Assembly: GCA_017935185.1 (NCBI GenBank)
Contig: JAGBIC010000023.1
Span: forward strand, 1-64,000
DNA length: 64,000 nt
DNA from: Alistipes sp.
GTDB lineage: Bacteria; Bacteroidota; Bacteroidia; Bacteroidales; Rikenellaceae
Direction: 5' to 3'
A program made the translations under genes and the position numbers. How positions within the stretch are numbered: position 1 is the first letter of the stretch; each line of letters begins with the position of its first letter. The notes beneath the pieces were generated by a model that saw only the letters and a program-made list of their open reading frames with translations, did not search any database and was not told where the DNA came from. Of this stretch, positions 1 through 7,585 are shown piece after piece.

Positions 1-2
1 GG

Positions 3-83
3 TGCACCGCCGAAGAAAAAGAGTATATAGAACGGTTCTATAATGAGTGGTCCGATATGGGTGCACATGTTGTGATGAGATAG
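3..83 (+). CDS. C-terminal fragment of an unidentified protein
   Basis: An open frame enters from the left edge and ends at TAG 81-83, giving the last 26 residues of a protein (ending GAHVVMR). The tail is acidic then aromatic (EEKEYIERFYNEW). It is too short to assign a family. The other two forward frames stop within the first 45 bases. That this is a real gene end is inferred from the open frame and from the hairpin just after it. Confidence 0.4.
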   Translation, partial: CTAEEKEYIERFYNEWSDMGAHVVMR

Positions 84-97
84 AATATTTACCCAAC

Positions 98-125
98 AAA
101 AAAAAGACAAACCTCTCGATTTGTC
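98..125 (-). terminator. Rho-independent terminator of tRNA-fMet
   Basis: Arms GACAAA (106-111) and TTTGTC (120-125) enclose an 8-base loop. On the minus strand the hairpin is followed by an uninterrupted T-run (complement of the A-run 98-105). It lies just past the 3' end of the tRNA, so it most likely ends that transcript. It may also serve the gene ending at 83 from the other side, although the plus strand lacks a good T-run. Confidence 0.6.
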
Positions 126-133
126 CTCTTTAG

Positions 134-206
134 TAGCGGGGGGAGGACTCGAACCTCCGACCTCCGGGTTATGAGCCCGACGAGCTGCCAACTGCTCTAC
201 CCCGCG
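134..206 (-). tRNA. Initiator tRNA-fMet (anticodon CAT)
   Basis: A full cloverleaf can be folded on the minus strand. The acceptor arm CGCGGGG pairs with CCCCGC, leaving base 1 (C) opposite T72, the unpaired 1-72 position typical of initiator tRNAs. The anticodon CAT is at 173-171. The anticodon stem carries the three consecutive G:C pairs (GGG/CCC) that mark initiators. The T arm is GGAGG-TTCGAGT-CCTCC. The 3' CCA is not encoded (ACTA follows). It has its own promoter and terminator, so it is a single-gene unit. Confidence 0.95.
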
Positions 207-254
207 ATGTATCTTTATGTGGGAAATCCCCTACATTCCTCTGCTAATGCGTTG

Positions 255-285
255 CAAAGGTAGTAAAAAAAATCTTCCCTGCAAA
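255..285 (-). promoter_or_regulatory. Bacteroidetes-type promoter of tRNA-fMet
   Basis: Read on the minus strand, TTTG (285-282), 19 bases, then TACCTTTG (262-255) match the TTTG-N19-TAnnTTTG consensus. The -7 box lies about 49 bases upstream of the mature tRNA 5' end, leaving a leader of roughly 43 bases to be removed. Confidence 0.75.
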
Positions 286-355
286 ATATTTACGGGTTTT
301 TATTTGCTTGGGATGCCGTTAGGTATCCTAATGCATTATGTGCGAGATGAATACG

Positions 356-2149
356 CTATCGCAAATTTCCTGCCACAACCTCCGATAGGTCTATTACCTG
401 CTTTGCAGAGCCACGCGCAATCGCACGTTTGCATAGGGGACATGCAGTGACTACTGTTGTTGCACCTGTTGCGTCAAGTTCCTCTGCGACGGATTTTGCA
501 ATTTTCAGTTGCTGTGAGTCGTTAATTGCAGTGTTCGCCACCGATGAGCCGCAGCATAATGCGTTTTGCCTATTGTGGGCCGGTTCGAGCAGAGTGCCTA
601 TTGTCTCGATAACGGCTCGGGGTTGGTCGTATATTTTACTTCCGCGCCCCAACTCGCATGGGTCATGGTATGTAAACAGCTTTTCTGACGAGTATTTAAC
701 TCTTAATCGACCCTGCTTCATAAGGCGCAATATATACTCGGAGTGGTGCAGAACCTCTATTCCCTCGAGGTTATATTCCCCGCGGAAGACCTTAAGGCAT
801 ATTGGGCAAGAAGTGACCAATGTCGAAATATTGTGTTTCAGGAAGAGGCTCTTGTTGTAGTCAATCATCTTTTGAGCCGAGTCGGCCTCGCCCGAGAGTT
901 TCAAGGGACGACCACAACATACGCCGCCATCCTTGTCGGCCCACCATACCTCTTCGCGTGCCGCATCAAATATGCGTTGCATGGCTGTTAGGGTGTTGGG
1001 GGTAAGCATTGTCATACAACCTGCGAAATAGCCAACCTTGCCATTGCCTTTTGAACGGTCGAGTCCGCGCAGGTAGTTATATCGGCCCTCATTGGGAATG
1101 TTTCGCATCGATATTCTGGAGTTCAGACGCAGAGTATTAAGGTTGATTCCAACGGGGCATACCTGTTCGCAGCGTCCGCACATCAGGCAGTTGTTGGCAA
1201 TCTTCTGCTGGAGCATATTGTAGCGGCGGTCGCGCAGAAAATATACCGACTGCACATCGTGAATACCGAGTTGTTCTTGTAGCTGGCAAGGATCGATGCA
1301 TATTCCGCATCGAGAACATGCTTGCACCTCAAAATTGTCGTATGATTTCTCTGTTGCTTCGGGGTGCAGATGGTAGTGGCGCAGAAAAATTAAAGGAATT
1401 TCAGTGAAGATGTGCATGTAGCGCGAGAAAGGCATGGCGATGAAGAAAGTGCCCAATGCGCATGAATAGAACCACCATACGGGCTCATAAAGCAACTGTA
1501 AAGTCTCTATGCTAGTGCCCTTTGCAAGCAGTGTTCCAATGCCGCCGGTAAGGAAGCTGCCGCCGCCATATATCGCGCAAGTTATGCTCTCTGCAACCAG
1601 TCGGGCTGGGAATATAAACCATAAGGCCGATAGAGCTATACGGTCAAAGAGTATATGTTTTGTGGTGCGCTTCATGCCCAATGCGCGTGAGCGCATGCGC
1701 TTGAACCATGCCAGCCCCACTCCCGAAAGCACAAACAACAGTAAGGCGTCCATTACAAAATCGAAAACAGGCTTATGACCCTCGATGCCGTTGAGTGGTA
1801 CAAAATATTTGAAGAAGACGTGTCCTTGCAGCGGTACCCACTCGAAGCCGAGATATGCCACCGTCTCAATCCATCCCACAGCGATAAGTAAGAACCAGCC
1901 AAAGGCGAGGCTCATATGCATATAGCCCAGCATAGGGCTAACTTTGAATATGCGTTTGTGTAGTAGCGATTCGCGCACAACCTCCCATGTGGCGGTAATT
2001 GTGCGGTATGTGAATAACCCCTTTGCTATGAGCAGTAAGTCTTGTTTCGGCAGCTCTTTGAGCCACGATATATATTTTAAGGCAATAATGGCAAACAGCG
2101 CCAATGCACCTATTATGAACGGCAGGGTAAAATCGGCGTAAAATGTCAT
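356..2149 (-). CDS. Membrane cytochrome b / HdrD-like iron-sulfur fusion protein
   Basis: 597 residues from the ATG at 2149, which follows the previous gene's stop with 1 base between; an upstream in-frame ATG would overlap that gene. The N-terminal ~260 residues hold five or six hydrophobic helices with His in GYMHMSLAFGW and SRYMHIF, like NarI/HdrE cytochrome b subunits. Two [4Fe-4S] motifs follow (CSRCGICIDPC, CLMCGRCEQVCP). Then come two cysteine-rich CCG domains (GC...CCGRP...SCPICL and DPC...CCGSS...ACPLC), as in HdrD or GlpC. Similar fusions act as membrane FeS:menaquinone oxidoreductases in other anaerobes. It is the last gene of the five-gene Hdr-like operon and its likely link to the quinone pool. 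The exact substrate is unknown. Confidence 0.85.
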   Translation of the reverse strand: MTFYADFTLPFIIGALALFAIIALKYISWLKELPKQDLLLIAKGLFTYRTITATWEVVRESLLHKRIFKVSPMLGYMHMSLAFGWFLLIAVGWIETVAYLGFEWVPLQGHVFFKYFVPLNGIEGHKPVFDFVMDALLLFVLSGVGLAWFKRMRSRALGMKRTTKHILFDRIALSALWFIFPARLVAESITCAIYGGGSFLTGGIGTLLAKGTSIETLQLLYEPVWWFYSCALGTFFIAMPFSRYMHIFTEIPLIFLRHYHLHPEATEKSYDNFEVQACSRCGICIDPCQLQEQLGIHDVQSVYFLRDRRYNMLQQKIANNCLMCGRCEQVCPVGINLNTLRLNSRISMRNIPNEGRYNYLRGLDRSKGNGKVGYFAGCMTMLTPNTLTAMQRIFDAAREEVWWADKDGGVCCGRPLKLSGEADSAQKMIDYNKSLFLKHNISTLVTSCPICLKVFRGEYNLEGIEVLHHSEYILRLMKQGRLRVKYSSEKLFTYHDPCELGRGSKIYDQPRAVIETIGTLLEPAHNRQNALCCGSSVANTAINDSQQLKIAKSVAEELDATGATTVVTACPLCKRAIARGSAKQVIDLSEVVAGNLR

Positions 2150-2150
2150 A

Positions 2151-2480
2151 TTAGAAATCTCCAAGTTTACGTTTGATAAGCATAACCACGCCACGAGTAT
2201 TTATCCCTCGGGGACAGAGCAGGCGGCACTTTCCGCAAAGCATACATTTGTTCATCTCCTCATATGCCCCTTGATACTCTCCACGACGTACAAGCGTATG
2301 TACCTTGCGAAAATTAAATTCGGTGAGGTTTCCTGCCGTGCATGTGGCCGTACATGTGCCACATCCTATGCAGGCTTGCAGTTCGGGCATTTCGCGCATA
2401 ATCTCGTTGCTCTTCCTGAGATTGTTGCGGTCGATATCTATTGCGCGTGGTTTGCTTATTGAAAATCCAAAGTTAATCAT
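2151..2480 (-). CDS. Small 2[4Fe-4S] HdrC-like protein
   Basis: 109 residues with two clusters: CIGCGTCTATC near residue 37 and CMLCGKCRLLCP near residue 79, each CxxCxxCxxxC. This is the HdrC/GlpC ferredoxin fold without additional domains and without membrane segments. It sits 18 bases after the HdrA-like gene and 1 base before the membrane fusion protein, so it probably carries electrons between those two. It is a second HdrC-type protein in the operon, shorter than the one at 4615-5310. Function is inferred from fold and position. Confidence 0.8.
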   Translation of the reverse strand: MINFGFSISKPRAIDIDRNNLRKSNEIMREMPELQACIGCGTCTATCTAGNLTEFNFRKVHTLVRRGEYQGAYEEMNKCMLCGKCRLLCPRGINTRGVVMLIKRKLGDF

Positions 2481-2498
2481 CGTGAGTCGCTTTATAGA

Positions 2499-3509
2499 TT
2501 ATTTGTTGTTAAGCCATGCTACGGCGGAGCGGGCTGCGGCTACAGCCTCGTTCAGTGACTCGCGGGCATTTTTTGGCGATGTTACAGTGCCGGCATAGAA
2601 TATGCCGCCAATTTGACTCTCGGTATTGCCGAGGAACGAGTCGCGGGGCTGCATAAAACCGCTGGGTTGGAGACGGAGGTTGCTTTGGCTCTCAAGCTCG
2701 GCATTCATGTCGTTGGCTTTCATGCCTATCAGTAGCACCAGCATATCCACACCCATCTTCAATGGACGACCCGTAAGAGTATCTTCAGCCTTTAGTTGCA
2801 GGCGATTGTCGATAGTGGGGCTCACTTCCGAAATACGGCCACGAACAAAGTGAACGTTGTATTTTTGTTGTGCTTCACGATACATCTCCTCATAGCCAGG
2901 GCCAAACATGCGGATATCCATATAGAAGTTGAATACATCGGCATCGGGGAACATCTGCTTGAGTTCGATAGCCTGCTTAACACCGGTCACGCAGCACACC
3001 TTTGAGCAGTGGCGCTGACAAACTTTCTCATCGCGCGAACCCACGCAGTGCAGTATGGCGATGCGTCGAGGTTTTCCGCCATGTGTGAGAAATACCTCTC
3101 CTCTATTGAACATCTGTTCAAGGTCGGCCGATGTAATTACATTATCGTATATTCCATAGCCATACTCCTCCTTGATGCGAGCATCAAACAGGGTATAGCC
3201 GGTGGCGATAACCACAGCGTCACACTCAATCTCCTCGCCGGATTTGAGTACAACCTTGCGAGGTGATATGTTTTCTGCCTCACAACCTGTCATAACCTTA
3301 ATATGCGGTTGCTCGGCAATGCGTAGACGCAAAGCGCTCAAAAGCTCTTCTGCAGGGGTGAAGGTGGGAAACAGCTTGTGCCAATTACGCACCTTGCCAC
3401 CTAGGTCGCTCTCTTTTTCAAGAATGGTAGCTGCAACACCTTGACGGGCCAACTCGCTGGCGCACTGCATTCCGGCGACGCCACCACCAATAACTACAAC
3501 ATGCTTCAT
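2499..3509 (-). CDS. HdrA-like FAD oxidoreductase
   Basis: 336 residues. The N-terminus has the dinucleotide-binding loop VVVIGGGVAGMQCA, followed by ILEKESDLGGKVRNW as in HdrA. The cysteine-rich block CVGSRDEKVCQRHCSKVCC near residue 155 matches the HdrA cluster region. It lacks the ferredoxin modules found on methanogen HdrA (about 650 residues), so it is the short form. HdrA is the flavin hub of Hdr complexes, which split or join electron pairs. Whether this one bifurcates cannot be told from sequence. It lies 16 bases after the HdrB-like gene. Confidence 0.85.
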   Translation of the reverse strand: MKHVVVIGGGVAGMQCASELARQGVAATILEKESDLGGKVRNWHKLFPTFTPAEELLSALRLRIAEQPHIKVMTGCEAENISPRKVVLKSGEEIECDAVVIATGYTLFDARIKEEYGYGIYDNVITSADLEQMFNRGEVFLTHGGKPRRIAILHCVGSRDEKVCQRHCSKVCCVTGVKQAIELKQMFPDADVFNFYMDIRMFGPGYEEMYREAQQKYNVHFVRGRISEVSPTIDNRLQLKAEDTLTGRPLKMGVDMLVLLIGMKANDMNAELESQSNLRLQPSGFMQPRDSFLGNTESQIGGIFYAGTVTSPKNARESLNEAVAAARSAVAWLNNK

Positions 3510-3525
3510 ATATTATATTTCGTTA

Positions 3526-4611
3526 TTATCGCTTAATTTTATAGAGTGTGTCGCGCGAGCAACTGTTTACCAGAGCCTGCTCGGGTCGGCCCATGTAGCG
3601 GCCGTTCTTTCCTAAATATTTTGCCGATGGGTCGTACTCGATTCCCATTTTGTCGAGCAGAGGTTCTACATCTACCTGGTGCATTTGCATGCCCAACTCC
3701 CAAGGGTCATACCCTAAAACCAAACCGGCCATCTCCTCGTATGTCAGTACGGGTATGCCACCCCCGTTCTGACCATATGTAGTGCCCTCCATCTCTGCTA
3801 TGGTGTACTGCCACTTGTCAAGGAACATAGAACATCCAGGGCAGTTACATACTATGAAATCGGGTTTATATGGAGCCATGCTTTCGAGTTTTTTGTGAGA
3901 GTTGGCAATTGAATAACCTCTGTTAGCCTGTACCAGATAGTTGCGGAATCCGAATCCGCAGCAGTGGCGGCGTTCGGGATAGTCAACCAGCTCACCACCC
4001 CAGCTCTCGACCATGCCGGCCAACACATATGGAAACTCCGAGCCACCAACACCCGACTTCGGGAAAATTTTGGCATAGTGACAGCCTATATGTTCAACGA
4101 CTTTCAGCGGTTCGCCTGTAAAAGCGTTTACCAATTTGCGCTTAGCCTTTTGGGCAATAGCTTCGCGGTGGTGGAAAATAACATCGGAAGTGTGAGCCAA
4201 GTTCTTTGGTTTCTTAAACTCACGACCCGTAGCCTTATAGAGGTTCTCGCGGGTCTTCTCCTCTGTCTCGGGGAACTCCTCCCACGTTGCCAGCAGCTCG
4301 GTGTATATACCGAAGGATGTGATACATGACGATGTGAAATTCTCGTATCCGGCCTCGCTCATCAATGCGAATTGGCGTGCAACAACAGTCATTATTGTCT
4401 CCAGCGGCACCACATCCGAGTGATAACCGATACCTGTGCATGATGTATGGAGTGGATCATCGAAAATGTCGCGACCCAAATCTTTACTCAATATATTCAA
4501 GAAAACCTTTTCACTTCCGGGGAAGAAATTTTGACGAATGCACGAGCGGGCATAATAATATTTATCGTCGGCTATCTCTTTCTGGTAGTCTGTCCAGCTT
4601 GATCGTTTCAT
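3526..4611 (-). CDS. HdrB-like CCG-domain protein
   Basis: 361 residues, soluble. The second CCG domain is intact: GCHYAK near residue 175, RRHCCGFGF near 217 and CNCPGC near 257 supply the ligands for a noncubane [4Fe-4S] cluster. The first domain is recognisable (ARSCIRQNFFPGSEK, HTSCTGIGYH, SSCITSFG), but the CC pair and the CxxC are each reduced to one Cys. HdrB is the disulfide- or thiol-active subunit in Hdr complexes. It is longer than typical HdrB (about 290) by a C-terminal extension of about 90 residues. It starts 3 bases after the HdrC-like gene. The physiological substrate is unknown. Confidence 0.8.
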   Translation of the reverse strand: MKRSSWTDYQKEIADDKYYYARSCIRQNFFPGSEKVFLNILSKDLGRDIFDDPLHTSCTGIGYHSDVVPLETIMTVVARQFALMSEAGYENFTSSCITSFGIYTELLATWEEFPETEEKTRENLYKATGREFKKPKNLAHTSDVIFHHREAIAQKAKRKLVNAFTGEPLKVVEHIGCHYAKIFPKSGVGGSEFPYVLAGMVESWGGELVDYPERRHCCGFGFRNYLVQANRGYSIANSHKKLESMAPYKPDFIVCNCPGCSMFLDKWQYTIAEMEGTTYGQNGGGIPVLTYEEMAGLVLGYDPWELGMQMHQVDVEPLLDKMGIEYDPSAKYLGKNGRYMGRPEQALVNSCSRDTLYKIKR

Positions 4612-4614
4612 AGA

Positions 4615-5310
4615 CTAATAGTGTTCGTTAGAATTTTTGGTGTATACCTCCATGAAATACTCTTCGTTTGCGCCGTCGAACCCAAGCTCGCGGGCTTTGC
4701 GGTCAGAGTGATTTTCTATGGCTTCAAACATCTCTGTTCCACCTGTTACGTCAAATATCTTATGAATCTCGTCGAGTGTCTCGTCGGTCACTTTCCTCAG
4801 GGCTCCTGCACCCTCTTTTCCATAGCAAGGGGTGAATTGTCCAAAAATTTGCTCATCATTGTCTATAATCCACTTCCATACAGTGCCCTGCTCGGGGTGT
4901 AGCTCGGGGCGGATGTTACGAGGTGTCAGGCAGTAGCCTGTGCGCAGAATATTATCGCCGATAGCGCGTTTTAGAGCCAACTGCTGGCGTCCTTTCTCGC
5001 TCTCGACAAAGAATCCAAGTTTCTGTGAGAGTGTGCGTAGAGCCTGAATGACGTAGCCAGGGGTGTTGCCTCTCGGGCAACGGGGACGGCATGACATACA
5101 TTCGCCGCAGTACCATATTGTCTCGCTCTTGAGCAGCTCTTCGATGGCTTCGTCATCGCGTGTCTGCACAATGCTGACTATCTGTCGTGGGTCGTAGTTG
5201 TAAAATGCTGCTGCTGGGCATACCGCAGTACACACGCCGCAATTCATGCAGGCCGTAAGACCCTCACGAAGGCGTACATCCTCAAGCAGCATATCGAAGT
5301 ATTTTGCCAT
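4615..5310 (-). CDS. HdrC-like iron-sulfur protein, first gene of Hdr-like operon
   Basis: 231 residues. Two [4Fe-4S] motifs near the N-terminus, CMNCGVCTAVCP (about residue 21) and CGECMSCRPRCP (about 68), are as in HdrC. The C-terminal half, about 130 residues, has no recognised motif and is longer than in classic HdrC. It presumably passes electrons between the HdrA- and HdrB-like subunits. The start codon directly follows the T-run of a hairpin terminator (5310-5345), so the leader is very short or the terminator is read through. Confidence 0.8.
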   Translation of the reverse strand: MAKYFDMLLEDVRLREGLTACMNCGVCTAVCPAAAFYNYDPRQIVSIVQTRDDEAIEELLKSETIWYCGECMSCRPRCPRGNTPGYVIQALRTLSQKLGFFVESEKGRQQLALKRAIGDNILRTGYCLTPRNIRPELHPEQGTVWKWIIDNDEQIFGQFTPCYGKEGAGALRKVTDETLDEIHKIFDVTGGTEMFEAIENHSDRKARELGFDGANEEYFMEVYTKNSNEHY

Positions 5311-5345
5311 AAAAAAAAGTAACTTTGCTTGTGAGCAAAGTTACT
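5310..5345 (-). terminator. Terminator of the GH127 gene, abutting the hdrC-like start
   Basis: A perfect 11-bp stem (arms 5318-5328 and 5335-5345, loop of 6) is followed on the minus strand by eight T residues that run into the ATG at 5310. It lies 45 bases after the GH127 stop codon. The distal arm read on the minus strand contains TAACTTTG (5343-5336), a match to the -7 promoter box, so one element may both end one transcript and start the next. No good TTTG box is visible upstream of it. Confidence 0.7.
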
Positions 5346-5390
5346 ATATATAAATTATATGACAGGTGGTATAAATACCTATTTTTAATA

Positions 5391-7409
5391 CTATCTTACA
5401 GGGAACTCCGTCACACGTAAGGTTGTGCAGCCGTAGGGGATGAGCTCTATATCTACAATCTCGCCCACTTCACCCTTGGGGGCTTGTTGTGTGTAATAGC
5501 AGAAATCGCCAGCGGAGTTACGATTCAAGGTCCACTCGGGCAAAATATATGCTTTTGCCTTTATGCGTATCGGCGCACCCTCCAACGACCATGGTTTGTC
5601 GCTACATTTGCTCTTTTCGACGATGAAACTTTGCTCAATCTTATCGGCCTTCAGGTCGGCATTGCGTATGGCAACATTCCATGGGGTTGTTGAGGTTACT
5701 TCATAATAGAAGTCTCCATATCCGTTTTTGGCTTCATCCTCAAAATTTTTCTTCTCCCACTTCTCCTCCATGCGCAGTGCGTAAACCAGCGGGCCACGCT
5801 CGATTACTGCGGCATTGTCATACCAGCGAGATGAACGTACGGGGGCGTTGAATGAGATGTTGAGCTGGTCGCCGTTCTTCCATGTGCGGTTTATGCGGAT
5901 TGTGCCCTTGCGTATGTCGGTGGCCTTAACTGTTTGGCCGTTGATTGTAAGGGTGTAGTTGTCGCACCACTCGGGAATACGCAAATCAAAGGGGAAATCT
6001 GCTGTTTGGTACTTGCGGTCGGGGAGTGAGATTGTGAATTGAATCTGTTCCTCGAAGGGATAACAGGTTTGCTCCTCAATCACCACCTTTGCGCCAGATG
6101 CCAAAGTGGTTGATAGCTCTGAGGGGGCGTAAATCATGGCTGCCACACCACCTTCAGCACTCTTGAACCAAAGATTCTGCACCAACTTGGGCCACGCCTG
6201 ATGCAGGTTGCATGTGCAGCAGGGGTATCCGGTCAATACGCCAAAAAGAATGTCGGTATCCTGATGCGGGGTAGAGAAGTTGCGCTGTTTGCGAGTGACC
6301 TCCACCTGATTTATCTGCTGATAGTATTGGCGTGCATCGGCATTATCGGTAATTTGTGTCGGCAAGGCATTGAATGCCACGCGCTCCAAAAGGTCGGCAT
6401 ATGTGTTGTCGCCCGTGATGCGGTACATCTCTTCGAGTGAATACATCATTTCGGTGGCTGTGCATAGCTCCGAGCCGCGAGTGGGATCGCCAAAGTGGAG
6501 CAACTCATCGCCGGCCCACAGACCTGTTGGGAATCCTATTGTGTGGCGGATGCGCTTCAGGGCCTCAAGAGGTGCGTTCAGGTGTTTGTCCTCCTTCGAT
6601 TGTTGCCAATATATTACAGGCTCTTTGAATCCTTGTGCCAGATTTACACAATGCAGACTGTTTTGGCGGTATAGATGGTTGTCAGTGGTAAAACGGGCAG
6701 TCCAATCGGCAGATTGCTTATGGATAATCTCGCCTAACTCAAGCAGTTTCTTGTCGCCGGTGATGTTGTATAGCCAATGAACAACCAGCAGGTTGTCGCC
6801 ACCACGTTCTGTTGCCCAGAATGTCCAATTGCCAAGAGGTGTTTTGGGCAGCTCCTGTAATTGGTAGTGGAAATAGCGTGTCATGAAATCGATTACACGT
6901 TTGTCTCCGGTAGCTATGTAATGTTGTTGTAAAATCTTCAATACAACCATGCGGGGCCACCAGTCGGCCGCATTATCACGCTGCATGCCTGCGATGTGAG
7001 GGCGGTCGGTGTCGGGGCCGAAGTATCCGTTATCCTTTTGTGATGCGAGGATAGCCTCTACCCATTTGTTGACTTTGTTCAGCAGTTTTTTGTCACCCAT
7101 GATATAGGCCATAGGCAGTGCTCCGTCGATCCAATAAGGGCCACGCTCCCATGCATCACCCTCGCCCCCAAGCCATGCATTGTTGTCGCCAACAACAAAA
7201 GCATAAATTTCGTCCAAATTACCGGTCATGCCATCCAACATGCTCTGCATTTGGATGTTCAGCCAACCTTTGGGATGTATCTCTCCAATGGGAAGTTGTG
7301 CATAGGGAACATCTGCCAGCGGAGCGCGATTAAAAACGGGCTGTGGCTGCGCCGAAAGTGATGCAAAATTGCAAAGTAGCAATACTGCAACAATAATAAG
7401 GTTTCTCAT
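5391..7409 (-). CDS. GH127/DUF1680-family glycosidase, likely beta-L-arabinofuranosidase
   Basis: 672 residues with a Sec signal peptide (residues 1-20, cleavage after LSA). The family's zinc-thiolate catalytic set is visible: E314 and C316 in SELCTATEMM, and C397-C398 in GYPCCTCNLHQ, corresponding to the Glu, Cys and CysCys ligands of characterised GH127 enzymes, where one Cys is the nucleophile. An alpha/alpha barrel core is followed by beta domains, as usual. It probably releases terminal L-arabinofuranose from plant glycans in the periplasm. DUF1680 also includes enzymes with other sugars, so the substrate is an inference. It follows a GH43-like gene, 176 bases away. Confidence 0.8.
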   Translation of the reverse strand: MRNLIIVAVLLLCNFASLSAQPQPVFNRAPLADVPYAQLPIGEIHPKGWLNIQMQSMLDGMTGNLDEIYAFVVGDNNAWLGGEGDAWERGPYWIDGALPMAYIMGDKKLLNKVNKWVEAILASQKDNGYFGPDTDRPHIAGMQRDNAADWWPRMVVLKILQQHYIATGDKRVIDFMTRYFHYQLQELPKTPLGNWTFWATERGGDNLLVVHWLYNITGDKKLLELGEIIHKQSADWTARFTTDNHLYRQNSLHCVNLAQGFKEPVIYWQQSKEDKHLNAPLEALKRIRHTIGFPTGLWAGDELLHFGDPTRGSELCTATEMMYSLEEMYRITGDNTYADLLERVAFNALPTQITDNADARQYYQQINQVEVTRKQRNFSTPHQDTDILFGVLTGYPCCTCNLHQAWPKLVQNLWFKSAEGGVAAMIYAPSELSTTLASGAKVVIEEQTCYPFEEQIQFTISLPDRKYQTADFPFDLRIPEWCDNYTLTINGQTVKATDIRKGTIRINRTWKNGDQLNISFNAPVRSSRWYDNAAVIERGPLVYALRMEEKWEKKNFEDEAKNGYGDFYYEVTSTTPWNVAIRNADLKADKIEQSFIVEKSKCSDKPWSLEGAPIRIKAKAYILPEWTLNRNSAGDFCYYTQQAPKGEVGEIVDIELIPYGCTTLRVTEFPVR

Positions 7410-7490
7410 GTTGGGGTTAGTTTTTTATTTTAGATTATTTTTCGTATAGCTCAAATGTGAGTTACTTAAATATTATCAAATTTTTAATTT

Positions 7491-7510
7491 TGTGTTAATT
7501 ACTTAACACA
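7491..7510. repeat. Perfect 8+8 palindrome upstream of GH127
   Basis: TGTGTTAA (7491-7498), a 4-base spacer, and TTAACACA (7503-7510) form a perfect inverted repeat about 80 bases upstream of the GH127 start, in the 176-base gap between the two glycosidase genes. No T-run follows on either strand, so it is not a standard terminator. An operator is possible but unproven. The rest of the gap shows no clear promoter. Confidence 0.35.
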
Positions 7511-7585
7511 ATTGTTAGCCTGGCTTTAGGTATGTATTAAACTATTAAGTAGTTAAATTTATTGCTATATGGGATTTTTTATCAA

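Noticed and set aside
311..328. Possible terminator GGATGCC/GGTATCC downstream of the Hdr-like operon
   Set aside because: Short stem with a mismatch and no T-run on either strand. The end of the operon transcript is not evident.
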